DNA of 64,000 nt from RDYZ01 sp964518905 (GTDB lineage Bacteria; Cyanobacteriota; Cyanobacteriia; Cyanobacteriales; Geitlerinemataceae), in contig CAZFJL010000002.1 in NCBI GenBank assembly GCA_964518905.1, forward strand, positions 1 through 64,000, in the 5' to 3' direction. Under the pieces are notes generated by a model that saw only the letters and a program-made list of their open reading frames with translations, had not been told where the DNA came from and searched no databases. This document shows, piece after piece, positions 17,918 to 28,119 of this stretch (within the stretch, counting starts at the first letter, position 1; each line of letters starts with the position of its first letter). The translations under genes were made by a program, and so were the position numbers.

Positions 17918-19651
17918 TCACGACGAATTGCGGCGACCATTGCCGTTGCGCACCGCTCGATCGAGCTTGGCATTACCAATCCCGTCCAAAATGCCGCGCC
18001 CGATCAAACCCAACCCACGCCCGACCACCTGCGTTAACACATACACCAGACCCGTCCCGACGATCGACACCACCTGACGTACACGCGGCGCGAGGGCATC
18101 GCGCCCTTCTAGCAGCAGCGTTACGGCCTGCTGGAGGTTGCCGAGTTCGTCGAGTTCGTGGCGGCGGGGAGCGTAGATTGATAGGTGACGAAGGCCAAGA
18201 TCGCCAAAAACGTAAATTTGATGGCGACTTTCGTAGATTGCAGTCGGGTCGCTGATGTAGGTTTGCCAGCGGTAGCGCCAGGAGAGGTCATTGCGAAAGC
18301 GCTCGATTTCTCGCGTGCTGAGGAGGCGACGATCGTAAAAATCACGCTTAATCGACTCGATGTCGCCAAACCGTTCGAGTAGGGGCTGCACGATCGCATT
18401 CGCCACATGCACCAGAACATTTTCAAGTAGCATTTGAGCGCGAAAACAGGCTTCCATGCTACCGGCAGCGTAGGTCGTGTTGTCCACCACCAACGGCGCA
18501 CCGCAGACCAGCGAGGCGAGCAATTCCGGGAAAAAGGGAATGCGATCGAGGATGGTTTGACGGGCGATGTCGCGACTTTCGAGGACGGCGTCGATAATCG
18601 CAACGGTTTGACCATCGATCGCGACGGTGCGGTAATAGCCGAAAAAGGAAAATGCCGCTTCATTCCAGAGGTCCACCAGAATGCGATCGCGATTGTCGTA
18701 GAGCCGCTCAATCGTGACGGCTTCCGCGATCGCTTCCGAAAGTGCATCATCAAACCGCCGCAGGACGATCGCCAGCAGCTCGCGTCGTTTCTCCGGGCTG
18801 AGGATGTCAATTTCGAGGGGATGACCGGACAGGTTTGTCGTCTCGCCTTGTAGTTGCGTTAAGACTCGATCAATACACAGGGCGCGAAGTTCAGACGGAG
18901 TGGTCAGGGCTTGTTTTGAAGGCAGCCGATCGAGGGCGCGATCGGGCGGGATGGGCGATGATATTGCGGCGGATCGAGCCGGGTCAGAGGCGCTGGAGGG
19001 GCTAGCAGTGGGGCGATCGCTGATCGGCTCCGGCATAGCGTTGGGAGCTGATGAAGATTGCGACGAAAATACCTGCCGCACAATCCAGCGTGCGGCCAAC
19101 ACTTCGCGGCGCTGCCCTTCCAGAAACCAGCGTTCGAGCCGTGATAATCCCGATCGCTCCAAACGTCGATCAATTCTCGCCAGGGTCACGTTCACATAGG
19201 CCAAACCCGTCAGCCGATCTAGATCCAAATCACCCTGAATCGATGCCGCATCGAGATCATTCCAAGCTTCCCGATCGGCCAAAATCTCCCGCATCAGCAT
19301 CACCATCCGATCCGCATCGGTGGTTTTGTGGCAGGCTCCGCGCACGCCGATCGCCTGTAGCCGATCGCGTACCGCAGGCGTTAAGGTCTCCACCAGCGCC
19401 AACACTCGCACATCGCGATCGCAGAGCTTTTGACAGGCTCGCCTCGGCGCGGGAAGATCCCCCACAATCACCAAAGCGATCGGGATTTCCTCCAAGCGCT
19501 CCAGCAATGGAGCCACCCGATCGAACAGTTCAACACTGACAGCGCGATCGCGCCCGAGACATTCGCTCGTCCAAGCCTGAAGCCCAAGACTGAAAATCCG
19601 ATCGCGATCGACGATCGCCACTGTGATGGGAGGAACGGATGTTTCAGTCAT
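17918..19651 (-). CDS. DUF3685 / Ycf55-type protein with receiver-like N-terminus
   Basis: 577 residues. The first about 125 residues have the strand-helix rhythm of a response-regulator receiver: ITVAIVDRDRIFSLGLQ, then IALVIVGDLP and GVRGACHKTTDADRMV. The usual phosphoacceptor Asp is not clearly placed, so it may be a pseudo-receiver. A linker of Ser/Pro/Ala (about 200-240) leads to a large C-terminal region with RFDDALSEAIAEAV, LLENVLVHVANAIVQPLL and SWRYRWQTYISDP. I match this to DUF3685, related to chloroplast Ycf55. Function unknown. The last about 30 residues hold a weak hydrophobic segment (VVSIVGTGLVYVLTQVVG). Same strand as the CHAT-FHA gene, 108 bp downstream of it, so possibly co-transcribed. 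Confidence 0.8.
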   Translation of the reverse strand: MTETSVPPITVAIVDRDRIFSLGLQAWTSECLGRDRAVSVELFDRVAPLLERLEEIPIALVIVGDLPAPRRACQKLCDRDVRVLALVETLTPAVRDRLQAIGVRGACHKTTDADRMVMLMREILADREAWNDLDAASIQGDLDLDRLTGLAYVNVTLARIDRRLERSGLSRLERWFLEGQRREVLAARWIVRQVFSSQSSSAPNAMPEPISDRPTASPSSASDPARSAAISSPIPPDRALDRLPSKQALTTPSELRALCIDRVLTQLQGETTNLSGHPLEIDILSPEKRRELLAIVLRRFDDALSEAIAEAVTIERLYDNRDRILVDLWNEAAFSFFGYYRTVAIDGQTVAIIDAVLESRDIARQTILDRIPFFPELLASLVCGAPLVVDNTTYAAGSMEACFRAQMLLENVLVHVANAIVQPLLERFGDIESIKRDFYDRRLLSTREIERFRNDLSWRYRWQTYISDPTAIYESRHQIYVFGDLGLRHLSIYAPRRHELDELGNLQQAVTLLLEGRDALAPRVRQVVSIVGTGLVYVLTQVVGRGLGLIGRGILDGIGNAKLDRAVRNGNGRRNSS

Positions 19652-19759
19652 GAGCGATGCAAATCCGACACGAGAGCCGACAAAGCAGAATTAAAAACGA
19701 GGCAAATACGAGTAACTCGCCCATCAGCATACCGCCCAGCCCCAATCGCTCACAATCAC

Positions 19760-21391
19760 TTAAAATCCCGTAGCCGATCGCATCTCGATCAAAAATTCCA
19801 GCGTTCGCCCGTGGGAACTGCCAAACTTGAGCCGCATTCCGGACTGAAGGACAATTTCTTGATGGTGTACCTTGCGCCAGTTGGATCGCATCGCGACGAG
19901 GGTTCCGTAGCGCGATCGATCGCGCAGAACGTAGCTGTGCTCGCCGAGACGATCCTGGGGCTGACGGAAAAAGATTTCGGCGTGCTGTGATGAGACCCAG
20001 CGCTCTGGCACGACGATGTCATTGTCTTCCGTGCGTCCGACCCGCATGAGGCCACGCCGAATCGTGAGCCGCTGACCCTGTTCGCGATCGTGTAAATAGG
20101 CATATTCCGTTTCCCCATCCCCGAAGCCGGTTTCGTCCGGTAGCTCCGTGACGATCGGCTGGCGATATTCCAGTAGGTGACCGTCAAACTCTGGGTGCAT
20201 GTACAGCACTGGCAGCGTCCAGGCCGGTTGGTTGAATTTATACAGTGTTAGGAGCTGCTGACGGGCGATCGCCACGGCGCTATCGATCGGCAAGCCCGAG
20301 ACGATCGCCTGAGCTAGAGCCGCCGTGAAGCTGCGGGCTTCGTCGTCGGCGATCGCGTCGCGCATCGCGATCACGGCGGGAACCCCATGATGAATCAACG
20401 TCTCGGCGAGACTGCTGCGACGCATCGCACGTCCCTGATGACAGTGGCTACGCGCTCCCCAACAGGCGTTGATTAGCGCCAGCGAGACGCACGATCGCAC
20501 CAAGACCTGCGCTAATTCTGCCCCGCTCAGGCGATATTCCGGGCTCAATTGCAGCTCGCCACCATCGGGAGCCGTCAGGCCATGACCGAGATAGAGAAAA
20601 ACATGATAGTCCCCGCGATTGAGGCAGTCGATCAGCTCCTCGGGGCTGGGCTGAACCAGGGTGTCGATCTGATAGTCGATCGTCGGGTTGTGCAGATCAA
20701 ACTCAGGGCGGGGCGGGTTAAAGGCTTGTGACAGCGCCAAGGCCTCGGTGTGCAAATCGAGGAGCGATCGACCGGCGGTATCATCGCCAATGACGATCAC
20801 CAATCTAAGCTGCTTGTTCGCCCTACGTTGTGCCAGGGGCATAACGTCGCTGGAGGTGCGGCTAAAGGCCAGGTGGGGATCAAGGGCGATCGCCGGTTGG
20901 CCGGGTTGGGGCGTGGCGATTTCCCAGGGAAGGTTAATCGCGTTCGGGTCGCGCACATCGAGGGAAATGCGCAGTTGTTCACGTTGGCCAAGGGCGAGAC
21001 CCTGACTGAGGGCAAAACTACGCTGTAAGCTGGCCGAAAATAGCCAGCGCCAGAGCTGTAAGCCCAAATCCTGCATTAAGACACTGCCGTACCCGGCGGG
21101 GGGGCTGGTGTCGATCGCCGTGGCCGGATCGAGAACCACGGCGTCATGGTGAAGATTGACCCGGTCACGATCATCGTTGATGTGTTGCAGAGCGGGCAAT
21201 GATGCATCGATCGAAAAAAAATCCTGCCAATCCTGCCAGCTCTGGGCGATCTCAGATGTACAGCGGGTGTCTTCATGGACATAACCGCTCGCAACCGGAG
21301 CACGGACGACCCAGATGGCAAAATGACCGGGTTCTGAGTGGTTCAGGGCTTTGATCGCTAGACTCAAGCAAGGGCGTTCGGGCTGGGGCAT
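19760..21391 (-). CDS. CHAT-domain caspase-like protease with FHA domain
   Basis: 543 residues. A CHAT peptidase domain spans about residues 140-400. The catalytic pair is His270 (YLGHG) and Cys310 (INACWGA), both present, with GVPAVIAMRDAIAD and AVAIARQQL as supporting family blocks. A C-terminal FHA domain follows (about 440-535), with RVGRTEDNDIVVP, SSQHAEIFF and RDRSRYGTLV. It holds the Arg, Ser and His that bind phosphothreonine. CHAT proteases act in bacterial signalling and in some defence systems, and the FHA domain suggests recruitment to a phosphorylated partner. It is divergent from a giant STAND-WD40 NTPase, which may be its sensor or substrate. No signal peptide or membrane segment. 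ATG at 21391. Confidence 0.9.
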   Translation of the reverse strand: MPQPERPCLSLAIKALNHSEPGHFAIWVVRAPVASGYVHEDTRCTSEIAQSWQDWQDFFSIDASLPALQHINDDRDRVNLHHDAVVLDPATAIDTSPPAGYGSVLMQDLGLQLWRWLFSASLQRSFALSQGLALGQREQLRISLDVRDPNAINLPWEIATPQPGQPAIALDPHLAFSRTSSDVMPLAQRRANKQLRLVIVIGDDTAGRSLLDLHTEALALSQAFNPPRPEFDLHNPTIDYQIDTLVQPSPEELIDCLNRGDYHVFLYLGHGLTAPDGGELQLSPEYRLSGAELAQVLVRSCVSLALINACWGARSHCHQGRAMRRSSLAETLIHHGVPAVIAMRDAIADDEARSFTAALAQAIVSGLPIDSAVAIARQQLLTLYKFNQPAWTLPVLYMHPEFDGHLLEYRQPIVTELPDETGFGDGETEYAYLHDREQGQRLTIRRGLMRVGRTEDNDIVVPERWVSSQHAEIFFRQPQDRLGEHSYVLRDRSRYGTLVAMRSNWRKVHHQEIVLQSGMRLKFGSSHGRTLEFLIEMRSATGF

Positions 21392-21744
21392 TCGAGTTTA
21401 AGGCCACACCAAGACAGCTAAACAGGTAGAACAACGACGCTGACCGTAAGGAAAATCAAACAACGTCTAGATTCCGTCTGAGCTGGCTTGACAGGATGAG
21501 AGTAGGGACGATTTTTGAATGGTTCTAGTGTATCGGTTTGGCGATTCTAGGGCGATCGCCGATCATGATGGGAGTACGACCTAGAACCAGAGAATTCGCA
21601 AAAATACGGACGATTCAATCAACAGAGCGCTAGAGTACGATCGCAGATCCTCCAGGACAGAATAATCCTTCGATTGCCCAAGATATCGGTGACCGAAAAG
21701 GGAGCATTTTCTAGGGCGAGTCACCAATTGCACGATCCAGGCCC
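21392..21744. promoter_or_regulatory. Divergent CHAT-FHA / STAND-WD40 control region
   Basis: 353 bp between the two start codons. A TTGACA at 21488-21493 points toward the STAND gene, but its -10 is poor (ATTTTT after 17 bp). A perfect 9-bp inverted repeat, TGGTTCTAG (21520-21528) and CTAGAACCA (21581-21589), brackets a HIP1 site and could be an operator or a looping site. No other structure seen. Confidence 0.35.
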
Positions 21745-24700
21745 ATGGACGGTAAACAGACCCAACCCGTTTCCCACGGACAACAACTTGAACTCTCGGC
21801 GGAAAACCTTGAGATGCTCGCGAGCTTGGCTTGGGCGATCGATTGCTCACGGGGTAAATTTCGCCTGTTTTTGCTGCGCTGCGATTACACAACGTTGCGA
21901 TCCACGGCGATCGAGCAACTGCACGCCGCCTGTGTCGAGCCGCTGCTGACGCTATCCCTCGCCCCAGAGACCACCAAGCTCTTCTCGGTTCTGGCACAGC
22001 AGATCGGCGCACTGGACGGTGAAGATAGCGACGATCACCCGTCTGCGACGTTGCCCAATGGTGTGCTCGTAACGGGGTTAGACGCGATCGCGGATCTCGA
22101 TGGGTTCCTCGGAACGCTGAATCAAATGCGCGAAACGTTTCGGGAAAATTGCCCGTTTCCGATCGTTCTCCTGGTCGAAGCCGAATTTATTCGTCAGTTT
22201 CAACGACAGGCCAAAGATTTTGAAACCTGGGCTTCGATCGACGTGCTGGAAGTCGATCCCCAGCGAATTGAAGCCTGGTTAACTGGGCAGCGCGATCAGC
22301 TTTTTATGGGCTTGATTGACGTTACCGCACCGCCGATCGATCAGCCGCTGCTCGATACCTGCGAGCTATCCGACGTCACTGCTGCCCTGCGCGACCTCCA
22401 GCAGGTGCAGCCATCACGGGATATCGAGCCGGATGTTCTGAGTTTTTATGATTTTTTGTGCGGTCGTGATGCCTATGAACAGGATCGGCTGACCGAGGCG
22501 ATCGCGTTTTATCAGCGCGGTCGCGATCGTCGATCCAATCCAGTACCCTCACCTTCAAACCCCGCACTGCAACCAGACCCTCAAGCCCGAGCCCGAAAAA
22601 CGTATCCGGGACTACGTGCCTTAGCGGATGACCTGACCCCAGCAATCGGAACGGCGGCGCTAATGGCAAATCTTAGCGCCTTGTCCAACCTCGTTACGCT
22701 GCACATTGGCCTCTGCTACTACCGCCGATCGGTACTCCGCAATCGCAGCAGTACCGATCTCGACACCGCGCGATCGCTCCTGCTTGACATCCTGGAAAAC
22801 TGCGCCGAGGTGGGCGCATGGGCGATCGTCTCCCGGTTCATCGGCATCAGCGGCGAGGTGCTACGCGATCTTGAGGATTGGGAGACACTGCGGATTGTGG
22901 CGACCGGTGCGCGGCGTCTCCATGAGATCAATGGGGCGCGATCGGAACTCAGCCGCGATTACAGTTTGCTGGCCGATCTAGCCTTGGCCGATGGTGATCC
23001 CGTCGCCGCGCAAGCCTGGGTTGAGCGCATAGAAACGGATCTGGCGACGATCGTCGAGGGCTCGAACCTTGCTCAACAAAACGCGCTCACGGTGCGCCTG
23101 ACTTTAACCCGCGCCCGCATTTTACTAGCGCTGAAGCGTGAAGATGACGCGATCATTCTGCTCGAACAGCAGCGATATCAGCCCTGCGCCGACCATCCTC
23201 GCCTTTACATCACCCTGCTTGAACAGCTCCGATCGCTCTACTTTCGGCGTCGGCAATACCGACTCGCATTTGCAGTACGCGCTGATCGTCACGCCTTCGA
23301 GCATGAACATGGCCTCCGTGCCTTCATCGGAGCCGCACGCTTGCGATCGCCGAAATCAACCCCATCTTCCCGTGATGCCTCGAATGGATCGGCGGGATCA
23401 GCGGGATCGGGTCTTCGGCTGGGCATCGCCCCCGAGATCATCGCGTCAGGGCGACAACGCGACGTGACCAAGCTAGTCGAGCGGATTTCTCGCAAAGATT
23501 TAAAAGTGACGACCCTGTACGGATTTTCGGGGGTAGGAAAAAGCTCGTTTATTCATGCGGGTTTAGTCCCGGCGCTGCGATCGCAAACGATCGAAACCCA
23601 AACGATCATTCCGGTCGTGATCCGTCTGTATGAAGATTGGTGGAATGAGCTATTGCGAAAATTACGAGACGCGATCGCGCTGTCTGATCGTCTGCCGCGT
23701 CCCGACGGTGATCCTGCTCCTGGTTCAAGCGTTGATCTGGCGTTTAATCTGACGCTTGAGCTGGCCTGTGATGGCATTTTGGCTCAACTTCAACATAACG
23801 AAACCAACAATCGACGATCGGTTTTGATCTTTGATCAGTTTGAGGAATTTTTCTTTCGCTATGTGAATAAGCGCGATCGCAATGCCCTCTTTCGCTTTCT
23901 GGGTCAGTGCCTAGAGATCCCCTCGCTACGGGTGATCTTTTCCCTGCGTCGTACCTATCTCTACTTTTTACTCAACCGTCCCGGCTTTGAGTGCATCGAT
24001 GGCGATCTGCTCAGTAAGCGCGTGCTTTACCGTCTCGGCAATTTTGACCACCCCGCCGCCCGTCGGATTTTGCAGCAGCTTGCTAACCTTGCAAATTTCA
24101 CGATCGAGCCCGCCCTCTTGGACATGCTGATCGCCGATTTGGGTCAAGACTACGGCAAAATCAGGCCGATCGAGCTACAAATCGTCGGCGCACAGCTTCA
24201 GCAGGACGGCGTCACGACCCTCGCGGCCTACCAGCGCACCGGCGGCAAAACAGCTCTGATCCAGCGCTACCTCGATCGCGCCGTTGATGATTGCGGCCCC
24301 GAACATCACGCCCTGGCCGAGCTGGTGCTATACCTTTTGGCCGAGAAATCCAACAAGCGACCGATAAAAACCCGTACCGATCTTGAAAAAGAGATTGAGC
24401 TATTTGTCTCACGCGGTCATGTGCAGCTCACCAATGATCTCGAAGCCGATAGCCTTTGGTCGAATTTAGACAGCCTGGACAACTTCGATCGCCTGGATCG
24501 TTTATCACGTCCAGACACAGACCCCAGAACTAGTACGATTCGCCCAACGACTCCCGATCGCTCCCCCAATACTGTCAATTTTCCCAATTCGCCCGATCGT
24601 CCAACCTCTTCAAATTCTTCAACCTCTTCAAATTCTCCATCCTCAATCAACACCACCCGACCCGAAACCCGCCAGACCTCGCGATCGACCCAAAACCCGA

Positions 24701-27228
24701 CCGCCCAAGCCCCAACACCCCAAAACCCAACCTCCCAAAACCATCGCGCCGAAGCCATCGACCTGATCCTCAGCATCTTCGTCGGTTCTGGACTCGTCTT
24801 TCAGATTCCGGCAGACCTCGAACAGCGCTACCAGCTCGCCCACGACTACCTCGCCGAGGTGATTCATCATTACTACGTTGACCGCTTTGGCACGCCCTTT
24901 GAGGCACTTCAACGCGAAAAAAGCCTACGCAACCTGACCGAACGCGAGCTACGCCAAACCCTGACCAAGCTGCAAGCGGCACTCGATCGCGAAACCCAGG
25001 CGCGTCACGAGGCGGAAGTCGCACAAATCGAGGCCGCCGTGCGATCGTCTCAGGTGTTGTTTTTATTCGACGATCGTCGCGAAGCCCTGATCGCAGCGCT
25101 CAAGGCCGGTCGGCGACTGCGTGACGTGAAGGTTGCGCTCGGGCTGAATTTTGCCGTGCTCGATGCCCTGCGCTGCGCGGTCTACGGGGCGCAACAAATC
25201 GATCGCCTACGCGGCCACGAGGGCTGGATCGACGGTCTCGCCCTGTCGCCCGCCGGTGACGTCCTCGCCTCGGGAGCCAGCGATGGCACGGTGCGGCTCT
25301 GGTCGCTGCACACCGGACGGTTGCGCATCCTGAAGCCGCCCTGTGATTGGGTGGAGGCGGTGGCATTTAGTGCGGATGGCTGCTGGTTGGCGGTAGCGGG
25401 CGATCGGTCGGTGTTTTTGTGGCGATTTGAGCGGGGTATCGATCGATGGAGCTTCGAGGCGGCTGGGGATCGCGATTTAGAAGAGCCCAGTCGGACGATC
25501 GGCGATCGTTCAGATTGGGTGCGATCGATCGCCTTTTCTGCTGATAACCGTCAACTGGCGATCGGCTGTCATGACGGAGAGGTGAGTCTTTTTGCCTTAA
25601 CCGCCACAACTCAGGCTGATCCCGAACCTGATCGAGATCGCGATCCCCCGTCGATTTTCGATCCAATCTACTCCTCATCCGTGCCTGATAGCGCCATCAA
25701 AGCCCTAGCCTTTCGATCCGATAATCGCCATCTCGTGCTCGGAACTCTCGATGGCGATGTACTGAACTGGGAGTTTGGGCGCGATCGCTGGCGCGTAATC
25801 GGCGAGCACGACGCGGAAATTGTCGATGTGGCGATCGATCGCGATCGCGTCTGGTCTAGCAGTCGCGACGGCAGTATCTATCGCTGGCCGCTGGATGGAT
25901 CGGGACTCGCCGATCCCGACGGGGTGAAATATCGTCAGGGCGAGCTGATCGCCAGCTTTGCCGTCGATCCGATGCGGCAGCGCATCGCCGTCGGGGAAGC
26001 TAGTGGAACCGTCCGCGTTTGGGATTTCGGCGGGCGTGAATTGGAAAATTTTACAGCCCATCGCAGCACCGTTCGGGCGCTGTGTTTATCGCCCGATGGC
26101 CGATCGATCATGTCGGGCAGTGACGATCGGACGATTTCCCTCTGGCAATTTGTGGATTGTGAACCGGGGACAATTTGCCAACACGATCGCTGGATTGCCT
26201 GCATGGCGCTTTCGGGCGACGGGCGCTACGGCCTCTCGGCGGACGGGAGCGGCGAAATTGCGATTTGGGAGACGATCGTCTCGACCAATTGCACCGTTCA
26301 GATCAAGCATTCCGTCCTCTACCGCTGGCAGGGCTTCGATCGTCCGATTCGCAGCGCGATCCTGCGACCGCTGCCGATCGTACCGAATCCTGAGCAGTGC
26401 TGGGAAGTGGCCGCGATCGATCGCGTTGGCATTACCCGCATTTGGACACTCGCGGGTCAGCTCAAAACCGTCATACCTCCACCGATCGACATTGAGTTAG
26501 CCTGGACGGGGATCACGCTGCAAGATGCGATCTACGCCAGTCGCACGGGTCAAGTTTGGTTCACCGATCGAGACGGTCAGGTCTGGCTGGTGCTCAATTG
26601 TCAACATAGCCATCAACAGCACCCATCTCTAACGGATACGTTCAACCACATCCGTGACGCTGCAACCGATCAAGATGATCAACCCGTTCTAGATATCTGC
26701 GACATTTGCATCAGTCCCGATCGCCGCCAATTGGCGATCGGACACCGTAGCGGTACGGTCGAACTCTGGGCGATTAACCCCGACTCCAACACCGCCGCTT
26801 TTTTATATCCGATCGTCACCCACACTCACGCGATCGGCTGTTTAGCCTTCAGCCCCGACAATCAGCTCTTGGCGATCGGCGACTACGATCGCGGCCTCTC
26901 GATCTGGAATCTCACCACGCGCCAAAGTCGCCGCCTCGCAGGTCACGCCGCCGCCATTAATAGCATTTGCTTTTCGCGTAGCGGCCACGTACTCATGTCC
27001 GGCAGCTACGATCGCACCATTCGGTTTTGGAGCAGCGATACCGGCGAACTATTGCACACCATCTCTGACTCCGCCCACTCGATCGATCACCTCCAGCTCA
27101 TCCCCCAGCGACGCGCCATCATCTCCGGCGATCGTGATCACAGCGTGCGTCTCTGGAACTTTGAGCTAGAGGATCTCATCACTCGGGGAGAGGCGATCAT
27201 CGATCGTCGGTCATCATCGCCGTCATGA
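21745..27228 (+). CDS. STAND NTPase with C-terminal WD40 repeats
   Basis: 1,827 residues. (1) About 20-190: an alpha/beta domain with FRLFLLRCDYTTLRS and PFPIVLLVEAEFIRQF ... FETWASIDVLEV, resembling an inactive STAND-type domain without a P-loop. (2) About 220-550: TPR-like helices. (3) An nSTAND1-type NTPase with Walker A GFSGVGKSS (593-601), Walker B VLIFDQFEEFFF (from 693), then winged-helix/helical parts. (4) A low-complexity Ser/Thr/Pro/Asn linker (about 922-1006) inserted in the helical part. (5) A coiled helix (LTERELRQTLTKLQAALDRE). (6) From about 1150, WD40 repeats with GHEGWID, SGASDGTVRLWS, SGSDDRTISLW and SGSYDRTIRFW, enough for one or two propellers. Such proteins are sensors that oligomerise on ligand binding. 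Divergent from the CHAT-FHA gene. Confidence 0.92.
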   Translation: MDGKQTQPVSHGQQLELSAENLEMLASLAWAIDCSRGKFRLFLLRCDYTTLRSTAIEQLHAACVEPLLTLSLAPETTKLFSVLAQQIGALDGEDSDDHPSATLPNGVLVTGLDAIADLDGFLGTLNQMRETFRENCPFPIVLLVEAEFIRQFQRQAKDFETWASIDVLEVDPQRIEAWLTGQRDQLFMGLIDVTAPPIDQPLLDTCELSDVTAALRDLQQVQPSRDIEPDVLSFYDFLCGRDAYEQDRLTEAIAFYQRGRDRRSNPVPSPSNPALQPDPQARARKTYPGLRALADDLTPAIGTAALMANLSALSNLVTLHIGLCYYRRSVLRNRSSTDLDTARSLLLDILENCAEVGAWAIVSRFIGISGEVLRDLEDWETLRIVATGARRLHEINGARSELSRDYSLLADLALADGDPVAAQAWVERIETDLATIVEGSNLAQQNALTVRLTLTRARILLALKREDDAIILLEQQRYQPCADHPRLYITLLEQLRSLYFRRRQYRLAFAVRADRHAFEHEHGLRAFIGAARLRSPKSTPSSRDASNGSAGSAGSGLRLGIAPEIIASGRQRDVTKLVERISRKDLKVTTLYGFSGVGKSSFIHAGLVPALRSQTIETQTIIPVVIRLYEDWWNELLRKLRDAIALSDRLPRPDGDPAPGSSVDLAFNLTLELACDGILAQLQHNETNNRRSVLIFDQFEEFFFRYVNKRDRNALFRFLGQCLEIPSLRVIFSLRRTYLYFLLNRPGFECIDGDLLSKRVLYRLGNFDHPAARRILQQLANLANFTIEPALLDMLIADLGQDYGKIRPIELQIVGAQLQQDGVTTLAAYQRTGGKTALIQRYLDRAVDDCGPEHHALAELVLYLLAEKSNKRPIKTRTDLEKEIELFVSRGHVQLTNDLEADSLWSNLDSLDNFDRLDRLSRPDTDPRTSTIRPTTPDRSPNTVNFPNSPDRPTSSNSSTSSNSPSSINTTRPETRQTSRSTQNPTAQAPTPQNPTSQNHRAEAIDLILSIFVGSGLVFQIPADLEQRYQLAHDYLAEVIHHYYVDRFGTPFEALQREKSLRNLTERELRQTLTKLQAALDRETQARHEAEVAQIEAAVRSSQVLFLFDDRREALIAALKAGRRLRDVKVALGLNFAVLDALRCAVYGAQQIDRLRGHEGWIDGLALSPAGDVLASGASDGTVRLWSLHTGRLRILKPPCDWVEAVAFSADGCWLAVAGDRSVFLWRFERGIDRWSFEAAGDRDLEEPSRTIGDRSDWVRSIAFSADNRQLAIGCHDGEVSLFALTATTQADPEPDRDRDPPSIFDPIYSSSVPDSAIKALAFRSDNRHLVLGTLDGDVLNWEFGRDRWRVIGEHDAEIVDVAIDRDRVWSSSRDGSIYRWPLDGSGLADPDGVKYRQGELIASFAVDPMRQRIAVGEASGTVRVWDFGGRELENFTAHRSTVRALCLSPDGRSIMSGSDDRTISLWQFVDCEPGTICQHDRWIACMALSGDGRYGLSADGSGEIAIWETIVSTNCTVQIKHSVLYRWQGFDRPIRSAILRPLPIVPNPEQCWEVAAIDRVGITRIWTLAGQLKTVIPPPIDIELAWTGITLQDAIYASRTGQVWFTDRDGQVWLVLNCQHSHQQHPSLTDTFNHIRDAATDQDDQPVLDICDICISPDRRQLAIGHRSGTVELWAINPDSNTAAFLYPIVTHTHAIGCLAFSPDNQLLAIGDYDRGLSIWNLTTRQSRRLAGHAAAINSICFSRSGHVLMSGSYDRTIRFWSSDTGELLHTISDSAHSIDHLQLIPQRRAIISGDRDHSVRLWNFELEDLITRGEAIIDRRSSSPS

Positions 27229-27304
27229 TCCGGAGTTGATCGCGCTCAAGAACTCAAGAATCTAAGAATCTAAGAATCCCTCTTACCCGTTTGATTCCGC
27301 AACC

Positions 27305-27763
27305 CTAGCCCGCCAGCTTTTCCTTGACGATCGCCTGGATCTTCTTGCCGTCAGCCCGACCCTTCAGCTCCTGCATGATCGGCCCCATCACCTTGCCCAT
27401 ATCCTTCGGCGAGGTCGCGCCAACCTTCGCGATCGCCGCCTCAACCGCCGCCGCAATCTCCGCATCGCCCATCTGCGCGGGGAGATATTCCTCCAAAATC
27501 GCCAGCTCCTGCGCCTCGCGATCGGCCAGTTCTTGACGTCCAGCTTCGGTGTACTGCTCGATCGAATCTCGACGCTGTTTCGCCAACTGCGTCAACAACT
27601 CAACTTCCTGTTCTTCGTTCAGCACCTCCTGACCCTGAGGGCGAACACTAATTTCTTTCTCTAGAATGGCTTTCTTAATACTCCGGACGGTTTCGAGTCG
27701 GACTTTATCGCGGGCTTTCATTGCCGCTTTGATCTCATCACCGATACGATCTTTTAAACTCAT
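27305..27763 (-). CDS. GatB/YqeY-domain protein
   Basis: 152 residues, one YqeY domain, related to the C-terminal tail domain of the GatB amidotransferase subunit that binds tRNA. Function of free YqeY proteins is not firmly known. Clear marks: MSLKDRIGDEIKAAMKARDK, then LETVRSIKKAILEKE, then EYLPAQM and the ending DGKKIQAIVKEKL. Start placed at the ATG at 27763, because an upstream start at 27814 would add an unrelated basic run (LQIDHYHGNIS type). Convergent with the STAND gene, about 75 bp apart, with no obvious strong terminator between. Confidence 0.92.
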   Translation of the reverse strand: MSLKDRIGDEIKAAMKARDKVRLETVRSIKKAILEKEISVRPQGQEVLNEEQEVELLTQLAKQRRDSIEQYTEAGRQELADREAQELAILEEYLPAQMGDAEIAAAVEAAIAKVGATSPKDMGKVMGPIMQELKGRADGKKIQAIVKEKLAG

Positions 27764-28119
27764 GAAATTTAGCCTTTTGGAAATATTTCCATGATAATGG
27801 TCAATCTGTAACAATCAGAGTTATTCGCAACAAGAACACCAGCTCGAATCAGACCATGAGAGAAAATCGACCAGCCTAAAGACCTTGACCAGAGAAAGAT
27901 TAAGAGAGTTTATCGTTTAGGTGTAATCGTTAATTCATACAAAATAAAAATACTTGCAAAAACCAACTGTGAATCACCTCAAAAGACAGTATGAGATTTT
28001 ATTCACGATAAATATTAATAAAAAAAAATAGTTGTTCGATTATGTTTGATAAATTTCTCTATTACGGTGTTGAAAAGTGGTGATAATATTGCCATAACCA
28101 AAACGCTCGCCGAGGGTCT
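27764..28119. other. AT-rich intergenic region upstream of prs
   Basis: 356 bp between divergent genes, with a poly-A run near 28017 and several TATTAAT-like sequences. It presumably holds the prs and yqeY-like promoters, but I could not place -35/-10 pairs with good spacing. No gene seen. Confidence 0.3.
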
